14,726 nt of DNA from Methylococcaceae bacterium (GCA_013138855.1 WTBX01000371.1:1-14726); one strand, 5' to 3'; counted from the first letter of the stretch, positions 6,360 to 13,778 are shown. Translations and numbers: made by a program. Notes: generated by a model not told the origin, from the letters alone.

Positions 6360-6560
6360 GGAGTGAAAAAACAAGTTTTTTCACGTTTGGCGGAGGCCAA
6401 TAGCTTTAGCTATTGGCGAGTTTTTAAAACAGCTAAAACAGGCAAGCTTCAAAAAAGTTTTAGTTCTGCCTCTTCACGCCAATAGCTAAAGCTATTGGAC
6501 TCCAACATAAGCCAATGCTTCGATTTGGAACGTCAGTGAAAAAACTTGTTTTTTTCACTC
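6360..6560. repeat. Inner inverted copies of two small palindromes
   Basis: A GTGAAAAAAC hairpin at 6363-6384 returns inverted at 6536-6558. A GGAG-CCAATAGCTTTAGCTATTGG unit at 6393-6416 returns inverted at 6479-6502. Each unit is self-complementary and the pair is arranged head to head. The spacing between units differs in the two arms, so indels have occurred since duplication. Confidence 0.75.
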
Positions 6561-6592
6561 CAAACAACAAAAGTGTTTGCTGCCTATTATTT

Positions 6593-6695
6593 GTAAGTGT
6601 TCAGTCCCCCTCTTAAAAAAAGAGGGGTTAGGGGAGATTTTATTAAATAAACCCCCCTCAATCCCCCTTTTCCAAAGGGGGAGGTGAATACTTAC
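6593..6695. mobile_element. MITE of family D, copy 2, with 8-bp target duplication
   Basis: 103 bp, in inverted orientation relative to 2183-2285 and differing only by two one-base indels. The ends are GTAAGTGTTCA and, inverted, GTAAGTATTCA. It is bordered by exact direct repeats TATTATTT (6585-6592 and 6696-6703). It interrupts the right arm of the inverted-repeat cluster, so it inserted after the cluster formed. An apparent minus-strand ORF through it is repeat sequence, not a gene. Confidence 0.92.
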
Positions 6696-6751
6696 TATTA
6701 TTTGGCTATTTATGATTTTTTGCGTAACATCAGATATTAATATAAACGTGG

Positions 6752-6800
6752 AGACTGGCAGCAAACCAAAGGGCTTCGCCCTTCAGCTTGCCGCCAGTCT
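6752..6800 (-). repeat. 49-nt hairpin, right copy (possible amidohydrolase 3' structure)
   Basis: Two 23-nt arms around a GAA triloop (minus-strand reading). On the minus strand all 23 positions pair, four as G-U; on the plus strand those four become A-C mismatches. It follows the stop of the minus-strand amidohydrolase gene by about 95 bp. No T-run follows, so it may protect the 3' end rather than terminate. Confidence 0.75.
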
Positions 6801-6894
6801 TTTAATCACACAAGTCGAAAACATTTAATTTTCCAAGATATTTTTTGCGTCTTTTCTAATTTTCGTGAACAAAAATAAAGGATGCTTTTTGCTA

Positions 6895-8220
6895 TTAATC
6901 CTCAAAATTATTAACAACAACCTTGCCACCTGAAATAACTAAATCAGGGTATTCCAAAGTTTTAAGCGCGTGAAGCGGGTTACCTTTTACCGCAATAATA
7001 TCCGCAGGTGCTTCGGCTTGTAGTGTCCCTAATAACGGTATAGCAAGTTGCTCACCCGCTTTTGAGGTGGCTGCGCGTAATACTTCTAAAGGCTGCATAT
7101 TAGCAAGCTGCACCATATACATTAGCTCTTGAGCATCAATGCCCCACGGAATATCTGGATGGGCAATTTCTGAGCCGTATAAAAATTCCGCGCCTAATTT
7201 CGCTAATGTTTGAGCATTATGAGCAATGCCTGAACATTTAGATAAAGTATCAAATGTTCCAATAATTTTAATTTTTTGAGCCACCGCTTTTTGTAAAACA
7301 TCATCAGAAACTTTAGCGCAGGGAATATGCGCCCATTCATCAACCCCAGCATTTACTGCGATTTCCGCGCCTTGCTGCTCACCAATATGCGCTGTGACTT
7401 TACGCTGATGTTTATGTGCTTCATCAACAATTGCTTTGACTATCTCTTCTGATAATAGCGGCCATGCTGCTTGTTCTGTCGCATGATGTGTTGCTGGTTT
7501 ATGTTCGCTATGATGCGGGTTATCAGTTTTATGATGCGCTACTTTTTCATCTTTCGCTGGATGATGAGGATTAGGTTTTGAGTCGTGTGCTGCATGAGGA
7601 TTATTTGTTGCTTTATGATGCCCATGATGAGCAGATGACCACGGTGCGCCTTGTTCGCCGCCTGTTTCTAGGGCAATTTTAATAATAACTGCCCCCTCGT
7701 TAATTAATTTACGCACAGTTTCACGCGCCTGTTCTGCGGTGTCAACAGGAATAGCAATGTTTTCCGCGCCCATATTTGGAATGGGATAGCCATTAACGGC
7801 AGTAATGATTTTGCCCGATGTTAGTACTCGCAGATTACCCTTGCCACCATAAGGCTGATGCACAATGCCACCTAAATCTCGAAGCGTAGTCACACCATGT
7901 TTAAGAACAGTCTTTGCAGGAATCGCTTTGTAAGTCAGATGCGCGTGTAATTCAATAAAACCAGGTAATAAAGTCGCATCCCCTAAATCAATGACTTTGG
8001 CTTCAATGTCATTAAAGGATTCACGCGCATCAATTTTGGTTACTTTTCCATCACTGATTAATACCGAGGTGTTAGTTTTGAGTTCATTGCCATCAAAAAC
8101 GCGGGCAGCATGGAGCAGAATGGCGTTTGTTTTAGTTTCATCAGCAATGGCTTGGCTAGTGTTGAATGCACTTAATGCCAAGAATAAGACAGAATTTAGA
8201 AGGGATGTTTTTTTTATCAT
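6895..8220 (-). CDS. Exported imidazolonepropionase-like amidohydrolase with a histidine-rich loop
   Basis: 441 residues. Residues 1-26 are a Sec signal peptide (MIKK, hydrophobic stretch, AIA before the cut), so it acts outside the cytoplasm. The family's metal ligands are visible: H92-A-H94 in FIELHAHLT, K181 in VIIKIALETGG, H278 in VTAHIGE, H298 in EWAHIP. At the usual catalytic Asp of GTDA there is Glu (E351 in YGSEIAHPD). The C-terminus PADIIAVKGNPL and VISGGKVV is typical. Relatives include Xaa-Pro dipeptidases and cyclic-imide or lactone hydrolases; the substrate is unknown. Residues 198-246 are an insertion with 15 His among 49 residues, in HH pairs, between the Lys and the third His ligand, probably a metal-binding loop. 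It follows the TonB receptor gene, separated by a strong hairpin. The Shine-Dalgarno is weak. Confidence 0.88.
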   Translation of the reverse strand: MIKKTSLLNSVLFLALSAFNTSQAIADETKTNAILLHAARVFDGNELKTNTSVLISDGKVTKIDARESFNDIEAKVIDLGDATLLPGFIELHAHLTYKAIPAKTVLKHGVTTLRDLGGIVHQPYGGKGNLRVLTSGKIITAVNGYPIPNMGAENIAIPVDTAEQARETVRKLINEGAVIIKIALETGGEQGAPWSSAHHGHHKATNNPHAAHDSKPNPHHPAKDEKVAHHKTDNPHHSEHKPATHHATEQAAWPLLSEEIVKAIVDEAHKHQRKVTAHIGEQQGAEIAVNAGVDEWAHIPCAKVSDDVLQKAVAQKIKIIGTFDTLSKCSGIAHNAQTLAKLGAEFLYGSEIAHPDIPWGIDAQELMYMVQLANMQPLEVLRAATSKAGEQLAIPLLGTLQAEAPADIIAVKGNPLHALKTLEYPDLVISGGKVVVNNFED

Positions 8221-8256
8221 ATTATCGTTACACTATTTATAAGGAAAATCTCACAA

Positions 8257-8292
8257 AAAAAGGAGTACAAAACAGGTTTTGTACTCCTTTTT
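8257..8292 (-). terminator. Intrinsic terminator downstream of the TonB-dependent receptor
   Basis: A perfect 16-bp stem (GGAGTACAAAA paired with TTTTGTACTCC, extended by A/T runs) with a 4-base loop. T-runs follow on both strands. On the minus strand it closes the receptor transcript 36 bp before the amidohydrolase ATG, so the latter needs its own promoter or read-through. It can work in both directions. Confidence 0.85.
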
Positions 8293-8299
8293 AATAATT

Positions 8300-8370
8300 C
8301 GGAGGTACGACTTTATTCGCGCCTGAAAATCAATTTTTGGTTTCGGGCGCGACTAAAAGTCGCGTTTCCG
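8300..8370. repeat. Degenerate short relative of family E
   Basis: A 71-bp imperfect inverted repeat. Its right half has the family E palindrome GCGACTAAAAGTCGC followed by GTTTCCG; its left half, GGAGGTACGACTTTATTCGCGC, is a decayed inverted copy. The centre of E1 and E2 is missing and there is no GTAA end or target duplication. It lies 10 bp after the receptor stop and could form a long hairpin at the end of that transcript. Confidence 0.65.
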
Positions 8371-8380
8371 AAAAAGAGCC

Positions 8381-10513
8381 TTAGAAGCTAATTTCTACGC
8401 CACCATAAACAGAAATAGGTGAACCTGGGTTTAATATATCTGCATCTGCGGAAGCGGTATCACGGACACCATGATTAGCGACATAGTTTTCATCCGCTAA
8501 GTTTTTGCCTTCAATAAAGACACGAATATTTTCATTTTCCCAACCTGCTCGCGCACCGATTAAGACATAAGAATCAACTCTATAAGTATTGGCAAAATCG
8601 GCATAACGCTCACCGACAATATCAAACGTAGGGCCTATATAAAAACCACTGGCATGACGATATAAAGTTTCACCACGAACAAAGTAATCAGGTGCAGCAG
8701 GTAAGGCGTTATCACCGTAATTTACATCACCATCAAATTTGAATTCATTAATAGTAAAACTTAACGTCGGTGCAATAGAGTGAGTTCCATTGTCATCAAT
8801 CGCTAAATTAGCACTAATAGTCGCTTCAATACCCGCATGAATCGTATCATCTGCATTCGTAGATAAACTTTCACCCGTTCTTACAGGGTCTTCAACCGAT
8901 AGAATTTCATTTTTCAGCCATGCATGATAAAGCGATAAATCCCAAGATACATTGCTGGCATTACCGAAATTTTGTGTACCGCGTGTGCCGATTTCAATGA
9001 CCGTACCTTCCATTGCATCTAAGGCTTCATTGCCGCCCGCTACATTGTCTCCCAGCTCAAAGCTGGTAGGCGGTTCGTATAAGCGACTCACATTACCGTA
9101 AACGCTAGCATCTTTGGTGACATTGTAAATTAATCCCGCCGTAGGGTTAAAACCGAAATAATCAGCACTAGGATTGTTTACTGCTCCCGTTCTAACCGTC
9201 GATTCATGAACGTCACGGTTTGCAGCAACCACTTGTAAACCATAGTTAAGCGTTAATTTCTCAGTAAGATTCCAGCGATCCAACACAAAGGCTTCAATGG
9301 TCGTTGCATCATTATCAATTAATTTGGATAAACCATTATGACGGCCGCTATCGTTACGGTAATGTCCACCTTTAACGGCATTTAAGCCAAAGTTAAATCC
9401 GACTAATAAATTGTGATCGTCTATACGTTGCTTATAACGTGCTGATGCGCCAAAATCCTGATGTTCGGTATCAATTAATAGACTGAATACTTCTGTAGGT
9501 ACACCTCGAATAGGAATAATGACTTTATCAACGATAGGATGAAATAGCGTTTGTTCTTCATAAGAAAAACCGACTTCCAGCGAGCTATCCTCATCAATCT
9601 GCCAAGTAGTTTTATTAGCAATACGCCATGTTTCTACGTCTAATTGAAAGTTACCGCCAATCGCTTTAGCACTGGCTTTCTCTGGATTTGAATCGTATTC
9701 ATCGCGTGTCAAAGAGCCTGCTAATTCCTGTTCATTATTCACATAAGTCATAAAGACACGCGTATCAACCGCATCATTAATTTTCCAGCCTGCATTGGCA
9801 TAAACGCCCATTCTGTTCTGGTTATTATGATCTCGATAGCCTGCCCAATGTTTGCCTTCCACGGTGACTAAGGCATCAAAACTTTCATTGAAAACCTTAC
9901 TGACCGTACCTCGCCCTAAAAATTGATCGAAGGTACCGCCATTAAGATATAAACTCATCGTAGGACTATTAAACGCAGTCGGGGTAATAAAATTTACCGC
10001 GCCGCCTAAAGTACTTGCGCCATATTTCATACCGTTCGCACCACGCGCAACCGTTGCATATTGCGCACTTAATGGATCAATAATACGGTTATGATTGTTA
10101 CCATCCGCAGTCGTTACAGGCATTCCATCTTGCAACAACTTAATGCCATTCATATCATAATCAGTGGCATCCAGATTAGAGCCACGACTGGTAAAGAAAA
10201 TACCATCGGTGCCACTATCACTGGTCGCAAAAACACCAGGAACATAACGAAACATATCCGCCAAACTGGAAACATTACGCTCACGCACGTCATCCATATT
10301 CACTAAAGTCACCCCACCCGCTGTTAAATTAACCTCAGCCTTTTCAGCTTGAAACGTTGGGTCTTCACTCGTTACTTCGATGGTCTCAAGCTCAATACTT
10401 GACGGCTCTTTTGCCATAGCCATGCCATAAGGAGTTGAAACAGCAAGCGCAATCAATAATGGCTTGCTTAAATAAGAAAATTTAATAGAGGAACTGGGGA
10501 GCGGGGACTTCAT
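8381..10513 (-). CDS. TonB-dependent outer-membrane receptor (probably ferric-chelate or other metal complex)
   Basis: 710 residues from the ATG at 10513 (MKSP); a TTG 33 bp upstream extends the frame, but the signal peptide fits the ATG. Residues 1-34 are the signal peptide (LLIALAVSTPYGMAMA). A TonB box ETIEVTS follows (43-49). The plug domain includes LADMFRYVPGVF, SRGSNLDATDYDMNGIKLL, and VARGANGMKYGASTLGGAVN. The rest is the beta-barrel, ending GGVEISF with the terminal Phe expected of outer-membrane proteins. The plug resembles FecA-type iron-chelate receptors. A divergent PchR-like AraC gene and a Fur-like box upstream support iron or siderophore uptake, but the ligand is not determined. 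A hairpin terminator follows at 8257-8292. Confidence 0.93.
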   Translation of the reverse strand: MKSPLPSSSIKFSYLSKPLLIALAVSTPYGMAMAKEPSSIELETIEVTSEDPTFQAEKAEVNLTAGGVTLVNMDDVRERNVSSLADMFRYVPGVFATSDSGTDGIFFTSRGSNLDATDYDMNGIKLLQDGMPVTTADGNNHNRIIDPLSAQYATVARGANGMKYGASTLGGAVNFITPTAFNSPTMSLYLNGGTFDQFLGRGTVSKVFNESFDALVTVEGKHWAGYRDHNNQNRMGVYANAGWKINDAVDTRVFMTYVNNEQELAGSLTRDEYDSNPEKASAKAIGGNFQLDVETWRIANKTTWQIDEDSSLEVGFSYEEQTLFHPIVDKVIIPIRGVPTEVFSLLIDTEHQDFGASARYKQRIDDHNLLVGFNFGLNAVKGGHYRNDSGRHNGLSKLIDNDATTIEAFVLDRWNLTEKLTLNYGLQVVAANRDVHESTVRTGAVNNPSADYFGFNPTAGLIYNVTKDASVYGNVSRLYEPPTSFELGDNVAGGNEALDAMEGTVIEIGTRGTQNFGNASNVSWDLSLYHAWLKNEILSVEDPVRTGESLSTNADDTIHAGIEATISANLAIDDNGTHSIAPTLSFTINEFKFDGDVNYGDNALPAAPDYFVRGETLYRHASGFYIGPTFDIVGERYADFANTYRVDSYVLIGARAGWENENIRVFIEGKNLADENYVANHGVRDTASADADILNPGSPISVYGGVEISF

Positions 10514-10589
10514 AAATATATTTCCATCATAATCAAGGTAGTGCAAAACACAGCTTTATGAGCTGAGAGCGTTTTTATTTGGCATTTAA

Positions 10590-10696
10590 GTTAATGCTAG
10601 TACCCAGCCACTAAATCATGATGATGAATGAAATTTACAAGGCATTATAAAACTCAGTTTAATCAACAAATATAATGATTGGGTACTAGCATTAAC
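10590..10696. repeat. 107-bp element with 17-bp perfect inverted ends in the receptor upstream region
   Basis: GTTAATGCTAGTACCCA at 10590-10606 returns as a perfect inverted copy at 10680-10696, with 73 bp between. No ORF and no clear target duplication were found. It lies between the Fur-like box and the receptor start. On the minus strand it contains TATAAT (10649-10644), so it may supply the receptor's -10. It could be a MITE or a large regulatory hairpin. Confidence 0.7.
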
Positions 10697-10720
10697 CTAA
10701 ATAGGGTGTGGATATTACTT

Positions 10721-10742
10721 AATAATGAGAATAATTCCCATT
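10721..10742. promoter_or_regulatory. Fur-box-like site
   Basis: Bases 10721-10739 match 14 of 19 positions of the Fur consensus GATAATGATAATCATTATC. Overlapping it, 10724-10742 is a 9-1-9 inverted repeat (AATGAGAAT A ATTCCCATT) with one mismatch. It lies in the divergent gap between the TonB receptor and the AraC regulator and could serve either. The remaining gap DNA (10743-11004) is AT-rich with no site I can name. Confidence 0.6.
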
Positions 10743-11004
10743 CAGTTTCGTATGTTAAAAGTAGTCTTTTTTATGCTAAACGTATAGACGTTAAATCAGC
10801 AAGGGAGTGAATTAACATATTAATAAATAAGGGTATTTTAATATATAAGGGATATGCCACACTTTGAAAATTTTATTGCGTGATATGACGCTATTATTTT
10901 TTTGGCATGAAAAATAATGTCAGTTAAGCTTATGAAAATACACAAAATTCATGAAAGGTATAATTAATGCTTAATATGATTAAAATTTATGCAAGATTAA
11001 GATA

Positions 11005-11967
11005 ATGATAGAAGTTAAACATAGCCCAAAAAAATGTTATCGCATAGCCAGTAATGAATTGCCATTACAGTCGCAAGACGGTCATATTCAACAATACTTA
11101 CCCGAAGAGCTTGGTTCAGGACAATCTGAAATAATTCAATTGGAAACGGATTTAAGTTATATCGAAACCTGTTACACGCCTTCAAAAGAGTTTGCGGTTT
11201 TAAGTAAAATTGAATCTCAGCAACCGCGAGTTGTGGTGACACTAGGTTTACAAGGAAATTCACGTTTTATTGATAAACACAATAATGAGTTACTTTTTCA
11301 AGAAGGTTATACCTCCATTACCTGCTTTAATTCCAGCCAAGGAGAAAGGCAATATCAAGCCAAGCAATCATTAAGACAGTTACGATTTTCGATGAATAAA
11401 TCATGGTTAGATAAGTATTTTGGGGAAGATAAAACTAAGGCATGGTTTTCTAAAAAAGAGACTCAACTTTTAAGCCAACGCCCTATTTCACCTCAAGCAA
11501 TGATGGCAGTACAACAATTATCCAATGCGAATGTTAGCAAAGAGTTACTACCATTATTTATGCGTGGACAAGCAATGACCCTGCTTGCCTCTGAATTAAG
11601 CCCTTTGTTTGTGAAGACTCAAAAAGACACCGCAAGATTTAGTCAAAAAGATAAACAAATAGTGAATTTAGCGCGAGATATTCTATTAAGTGAGTTTAAA
11701 AATCCACCGTCAATTGCTCAATTGTCAAAAAGAGCAGGCACAAATCAATGCAAATTAAAGCAATTATTTCATCACTTTTTTAATAATACGCCGTATGGTT
11801 TGTTATTAGAGTATCGAATGAATAAAGCTTATCAATTATTAGAATCCACAGGTTCTCAGGTAGGGATTGTCGCAGATTTTGTAGGATATGCTCATGCCAG
11901 CAATTTTAGTGCAGCATTTATAAAATATTTTGGAACCTCTCCTAAGCAAATTTCTAAACAAACTTAA
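11005..11967 (+). CDS. AraC-family transcriptional regulator, PchR-like
   Basis: 320 residues. The C-terminal 105 or so form the paired helix-turn-helix domain: PSIAQLSKRAGTNQCKLKQL, then the linker PYGLLLEYRMNKAYQLL, then VADFVGYAHASNFSAAF and KYFGTSPKQI. The N-terminal 200 residues are a ligand-sensing region of the kind seen in PchR-type regulators, with VVVTLGLQG and LRQLRFSM. Such regulators activate an adjacent TonB receptor gene when the cognate siderophore has entered; here the receptor is divergent with 491 bp between starts, which fits. The start ATG has only a weak Shine-Dalgarno. A 13/19 Fur-like match overlaps the start codon (11001-11019) but is too weak to claim. The effector is unknown. 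Confidence 0.88.
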   Translation: MIEVKHSPKKCYRIASNELPLQSQDGHIQQYLPEELGSGQSEIIQLETDLSYIETCYTPSKEFAVLSKIESQQPRVVVTLGLQGNSRFIDKHNNELLFQEGYTSITCFNSSQGERQYQAKQSLRQLRFSMNKSWLDKYFGEDKTKAWFSKKETQLLSQRPISPQAMMAVQQLSNANVSKELLPLFMRGQAMTLLASELSPLFVKTQKDTARFSQKDKQIVNLARDILLSEFKNPPSIAQLSKRAGTNQCKLKQLFHHFFNNTPYGLLLEYRMNKAYQLLESTGSQVGIVADFVGYAHASNFSAAFIKYFGTSPKQISKQT

Positions 11968-11998
11968 GATTTACATTCTTTCTTAATCCTCCCTAAAT

Positions 11999-12157
11999 GA
12001 CTAGGAAACGTGCATGAAATAAGTCAGTCAACTTATCTTTCATGATTTAAAATTTGATGAGGAGCAGACCTCCTAGGTCTTAAAGACCTAGGAGGTCTAA
12101 AGCCGCTCATTTATTTTAAATAAAGTTGCTCAAGTTATTTCATACACATTCCTAATC
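11999..12157. repeat. 159-bp inverted-repeat element (family G) with central palindrome
   Basis: The outer arms GACTAGGAA...GTGCATGAAATAA and, inverted from the right, GATTAGGAATGTGTATGAAATAA are clearly related, and the similarity continues to CAACTT. Inner ATGAG/CTCAT arms then lead to the perfect palindrome at 12066-12098. It fills most of the 268-bp gap between the AraC and lipoprotein genes. No target duplication was seen. It has the size and build of a MITE and has no ORF. Confidence 0.7.
12066..12098. repeat. 33-bp perfect palindrome
   Basis: AGACCTCCTAGGTCTT and AAGACCTAGGAGGTCT around one central base. Extrusion as a cruciform, or an RNA hairpin with a TAA loop, is possible. No T-run follows, so it is not a typical terminator. 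It is the centre of the larger inverted repeat 11999-12157. Confidence 0.85.
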
Positions 12158-12235
12158 TCAAAATAAATTTTCATAGACATTTATTAACTCACGCGTAATA
12201 TCAGTTATAGATTTTAAAATGTAAGGGGATAAATA

Positions 12236-13660
12236 ATGTTTAAAATTATTTTAATCATACTGTTATTATTCAATGTGAGCTGTAGCAACACTTTACAGCA
12301 TGGCATGGAAACAACGACTGATCCTCTCAAGTTTTTCCATGACACCTTACCTAGTTACTATTCTTTAGTGGAGTTTTCACTCAGTGAACGTGAATTAAGC
12401 ACAATTTTTTTTGCACAATTAAATCAACAATTGAAAGAACAAGGTCATCTTGATGCCGATTCTTTGCAAATGTTAAAAATCGCTTCTAAACGTCATCAAC
12501 AGCTTCGAGAAACCTTGATTGGCATTGCCGAACAGTATGAGCCTTGGTTAAAAGATAACAGTATCGCGATGCCCGCACGTTTACAAGGCATTATGCTATC
12601 GCTTTCCGCTGCTTTAACCGCCTTTGATAATTATCTTTTTGTAGTACATCAATTTCAACAACACACCCATTTACGGCATATCGCTAATTCAGCCGATTCT
12701 GCTTATATTTTAGAGAGTCAGGAATTATTACGCGCAGGTCTAAGCTACTATTCATTACATAACTATCGAGTAATGAAAAAAGCCATCAAGTTTTATCAAA
12801 AGAATATCGCGCAATTCTCCGAAAAAAACGAAGATATTATTTTTCTAAAACAACTTATTGAACAAAGTCCTCATTATCATTATTTACAAAAACAAACCTT
12901 GTTTGATTTATTAGCGGGTAAATTAAGACTTTATCTAAGCACTACAGGCGATTTATTTAATTGGGTGGGAGACGAAAGTACTCACACCATGAGTCAGTTT
13001 TTTGGCAATTTAGCAGGATTAGTGGCGACACGAAAAGGCTTATTGTTTGAGCAAACCACACAGCAGCGCAGTATTCAGCAAGGGTTAAAGGCAGGCGATA
13101 TTCTGTTGGAAAAAACACCGTTTCGACTGACCGATAGTTTAATACCTGGTTATTGGGGTCATGCTGCTATTTGGGTCGGCAGTGAGAAGGAATTAACTGC
13201 TTTAGGCCTTTGGAATGATGCTTTATTACGACCGCATCATGCTGATATTAGAGCAGGCAAGCAAATTATCGAAGCGGTACGTTCAGGTGTCCATTTAAGT
13301 CCGCTGAGTGAATTTTTAAATATTGATGATTTAGCGGTTTTACGAAAAGTTACACTAACAGATAAAGCAAAACGTACGGTAATTTTGAATGCAGTCGCGC
13401 AATTAGGCAAAGCCTACGATTTTAATTTTGATGTGGAAACCAGCGAGCGCATTGTTTGTTCAGAATTAATTTATATGAGTTACACACAAACCACATGGCT
13501 AACAGAAAAAACTTTAGGGCGTTATGCGATTAGCCCCAACCATATCGCTCAAAAAACACTAGAAGGTACATTTTCCTTAAAACAATTATATTACCAAGGA
13601 CAGCAAGTAAAGCTACCTGAAAAGTTATGGCAAAAAATGTTATTAGATAGTGTCGAATAA
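12236..13660 (+). CDS. Lipoprotein with a C-terminal permuted NlpC/P60 (YiiX-like, peptidase C92) domain
   Basis: 474 residues; the ATG follows AAGGGGA at good spacing. The N-terminus MFKIILIILLLFNVSC is a lipoprotein signal with C16 as the acylated Cys; the lipobox is imperfect (Asn at -3). Residues about 20-260 are helical with no recognised domain. The C-terminal part has the YiiX-like order: AGDILLEKTP, GHAAIWVG with H309, E346 in IIEAVRSGV, and C408 in IVCSELIYMSY, followed by SPNHIA. In this circularly permuted papain-like fold, His precedes Cys; relatives act on peptidoglycan peptides or other amide or thioester bonds. It is probably anchored in the envelope, facing the periplasm. The substrate is unknown. 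It appears monocistronic, with repeats on both sides. Confidence 0.82.
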   Translation: MFKIILIILLLFNVSCSNTLQHGMETTTDPLKFFHDTLPSYYSLVEFSLSERELSTIFFAQLNQQLKEQGHLDADSLQMLKIASKRHQQLRETLIGIAEQYEPWLKDNSIAMPARLQGIMLSLSAALTAFDNYLFVVHQFQQHTHLRHIANSADSAYILESQELLRAGLSYYSLHNYRVMKKAIKFYQKNIAQFSEKNEDIIFLKQLIEQSPHYHYLQKQTLFDLLAGKLRLYLSTTGDLFNWVGDESTHTMSQFFGNLAGLVATRKGLLFEQTTQQRSIQQGLKAGDILLEKTPFRLTDSLIPGYWGHAAIWVGSEKELTALGLWNDALLRPHHADIRAGKQIIEAVRSGVHLSPLSEFLNIDDLAVLRKVTLTDKAKRTVILNAVAQLGKAYDFNFDVETSERIVCSELIYMSYTQTTWLTEKTLGRYAISPNHIAQKTLEGTFSLKQLYYQGQQVKLPEKLWQKMLLDSVE

Positions 13661-13690
13661 AGCGTTTAGGCTGGGATTTTAAAGTAGATA

Positions 13691-13727
13691 CAAGAACTAA
13701 AAGTTGCAGATCCGCCTGAGTAATTAC
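13691..13727. repeat. Solo degenerate right end of family E
   Basis: The sequence from CAAGAACTAAAAGTTGCAGA through CCGCCTGAGTAATTAC matches the right ends of E1 and E2, including the subterminal palindrome (partly decayed) and a terminus reading GTAATTACTC inward. No left half is found upstream. It is probably a remnant of a truncated element beside the intact E2. Confidence 0.6.
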
Positions 13728-13778
13728 ACTATTTGGTAAATATAATGGATAATAACTAGCCGTTAGTAATGATTATTT

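Larger units (their letters stand above)
6278..6803. repeat. Nested inverted-repeat cluster filling the ubiC-amidohydrolase gap
   Basis: No gene is supported between 6177 and 6894. The space holds two inverted arms. From outside inward each arm has a 49-nt hairpin opening AGACTGGC, then TGATGTTACGCA (6345-6356; inverted at 6720-6731), then a GTGAAAAAAC hairpin, then a CCAATAGCT palindrome. The arms meet around 6420-6477. The right arm is longer and contains MITE D2. A direct repeat AATCACA (6271-6277 and 6804-6810) borders the cluster and may be a 7-bp target duplication. It may be a foldback-type mobile element or several nested small insertions. Confidence 0.7.

Noticed and set aside
6136..6384. 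An 82-codon minus-strand ORF overlapping the ubiC end
   Set aside because: It overlaps ubiC and the hairpin repeats, has no family resemblance, and is best seen as chance.
6555..6764. A 69-codon minus-strand ORF
   Set aside because: It runs through MITE D2 and its flanks; the predicted protein is translated repeat sequence with no Shine-Dalgarno.
10091..10306. A plus-strand ORF inside the TonB receptor gene
   Set aside because: A shadow of the receptor frame with low-complexity His/Ile/Thr composition.
11001..11019. A second Fur-like site overlapping the araC start
   Set aside because: 13 of 19 consensus matches, all strong ones in one half; no inverted symmetry.
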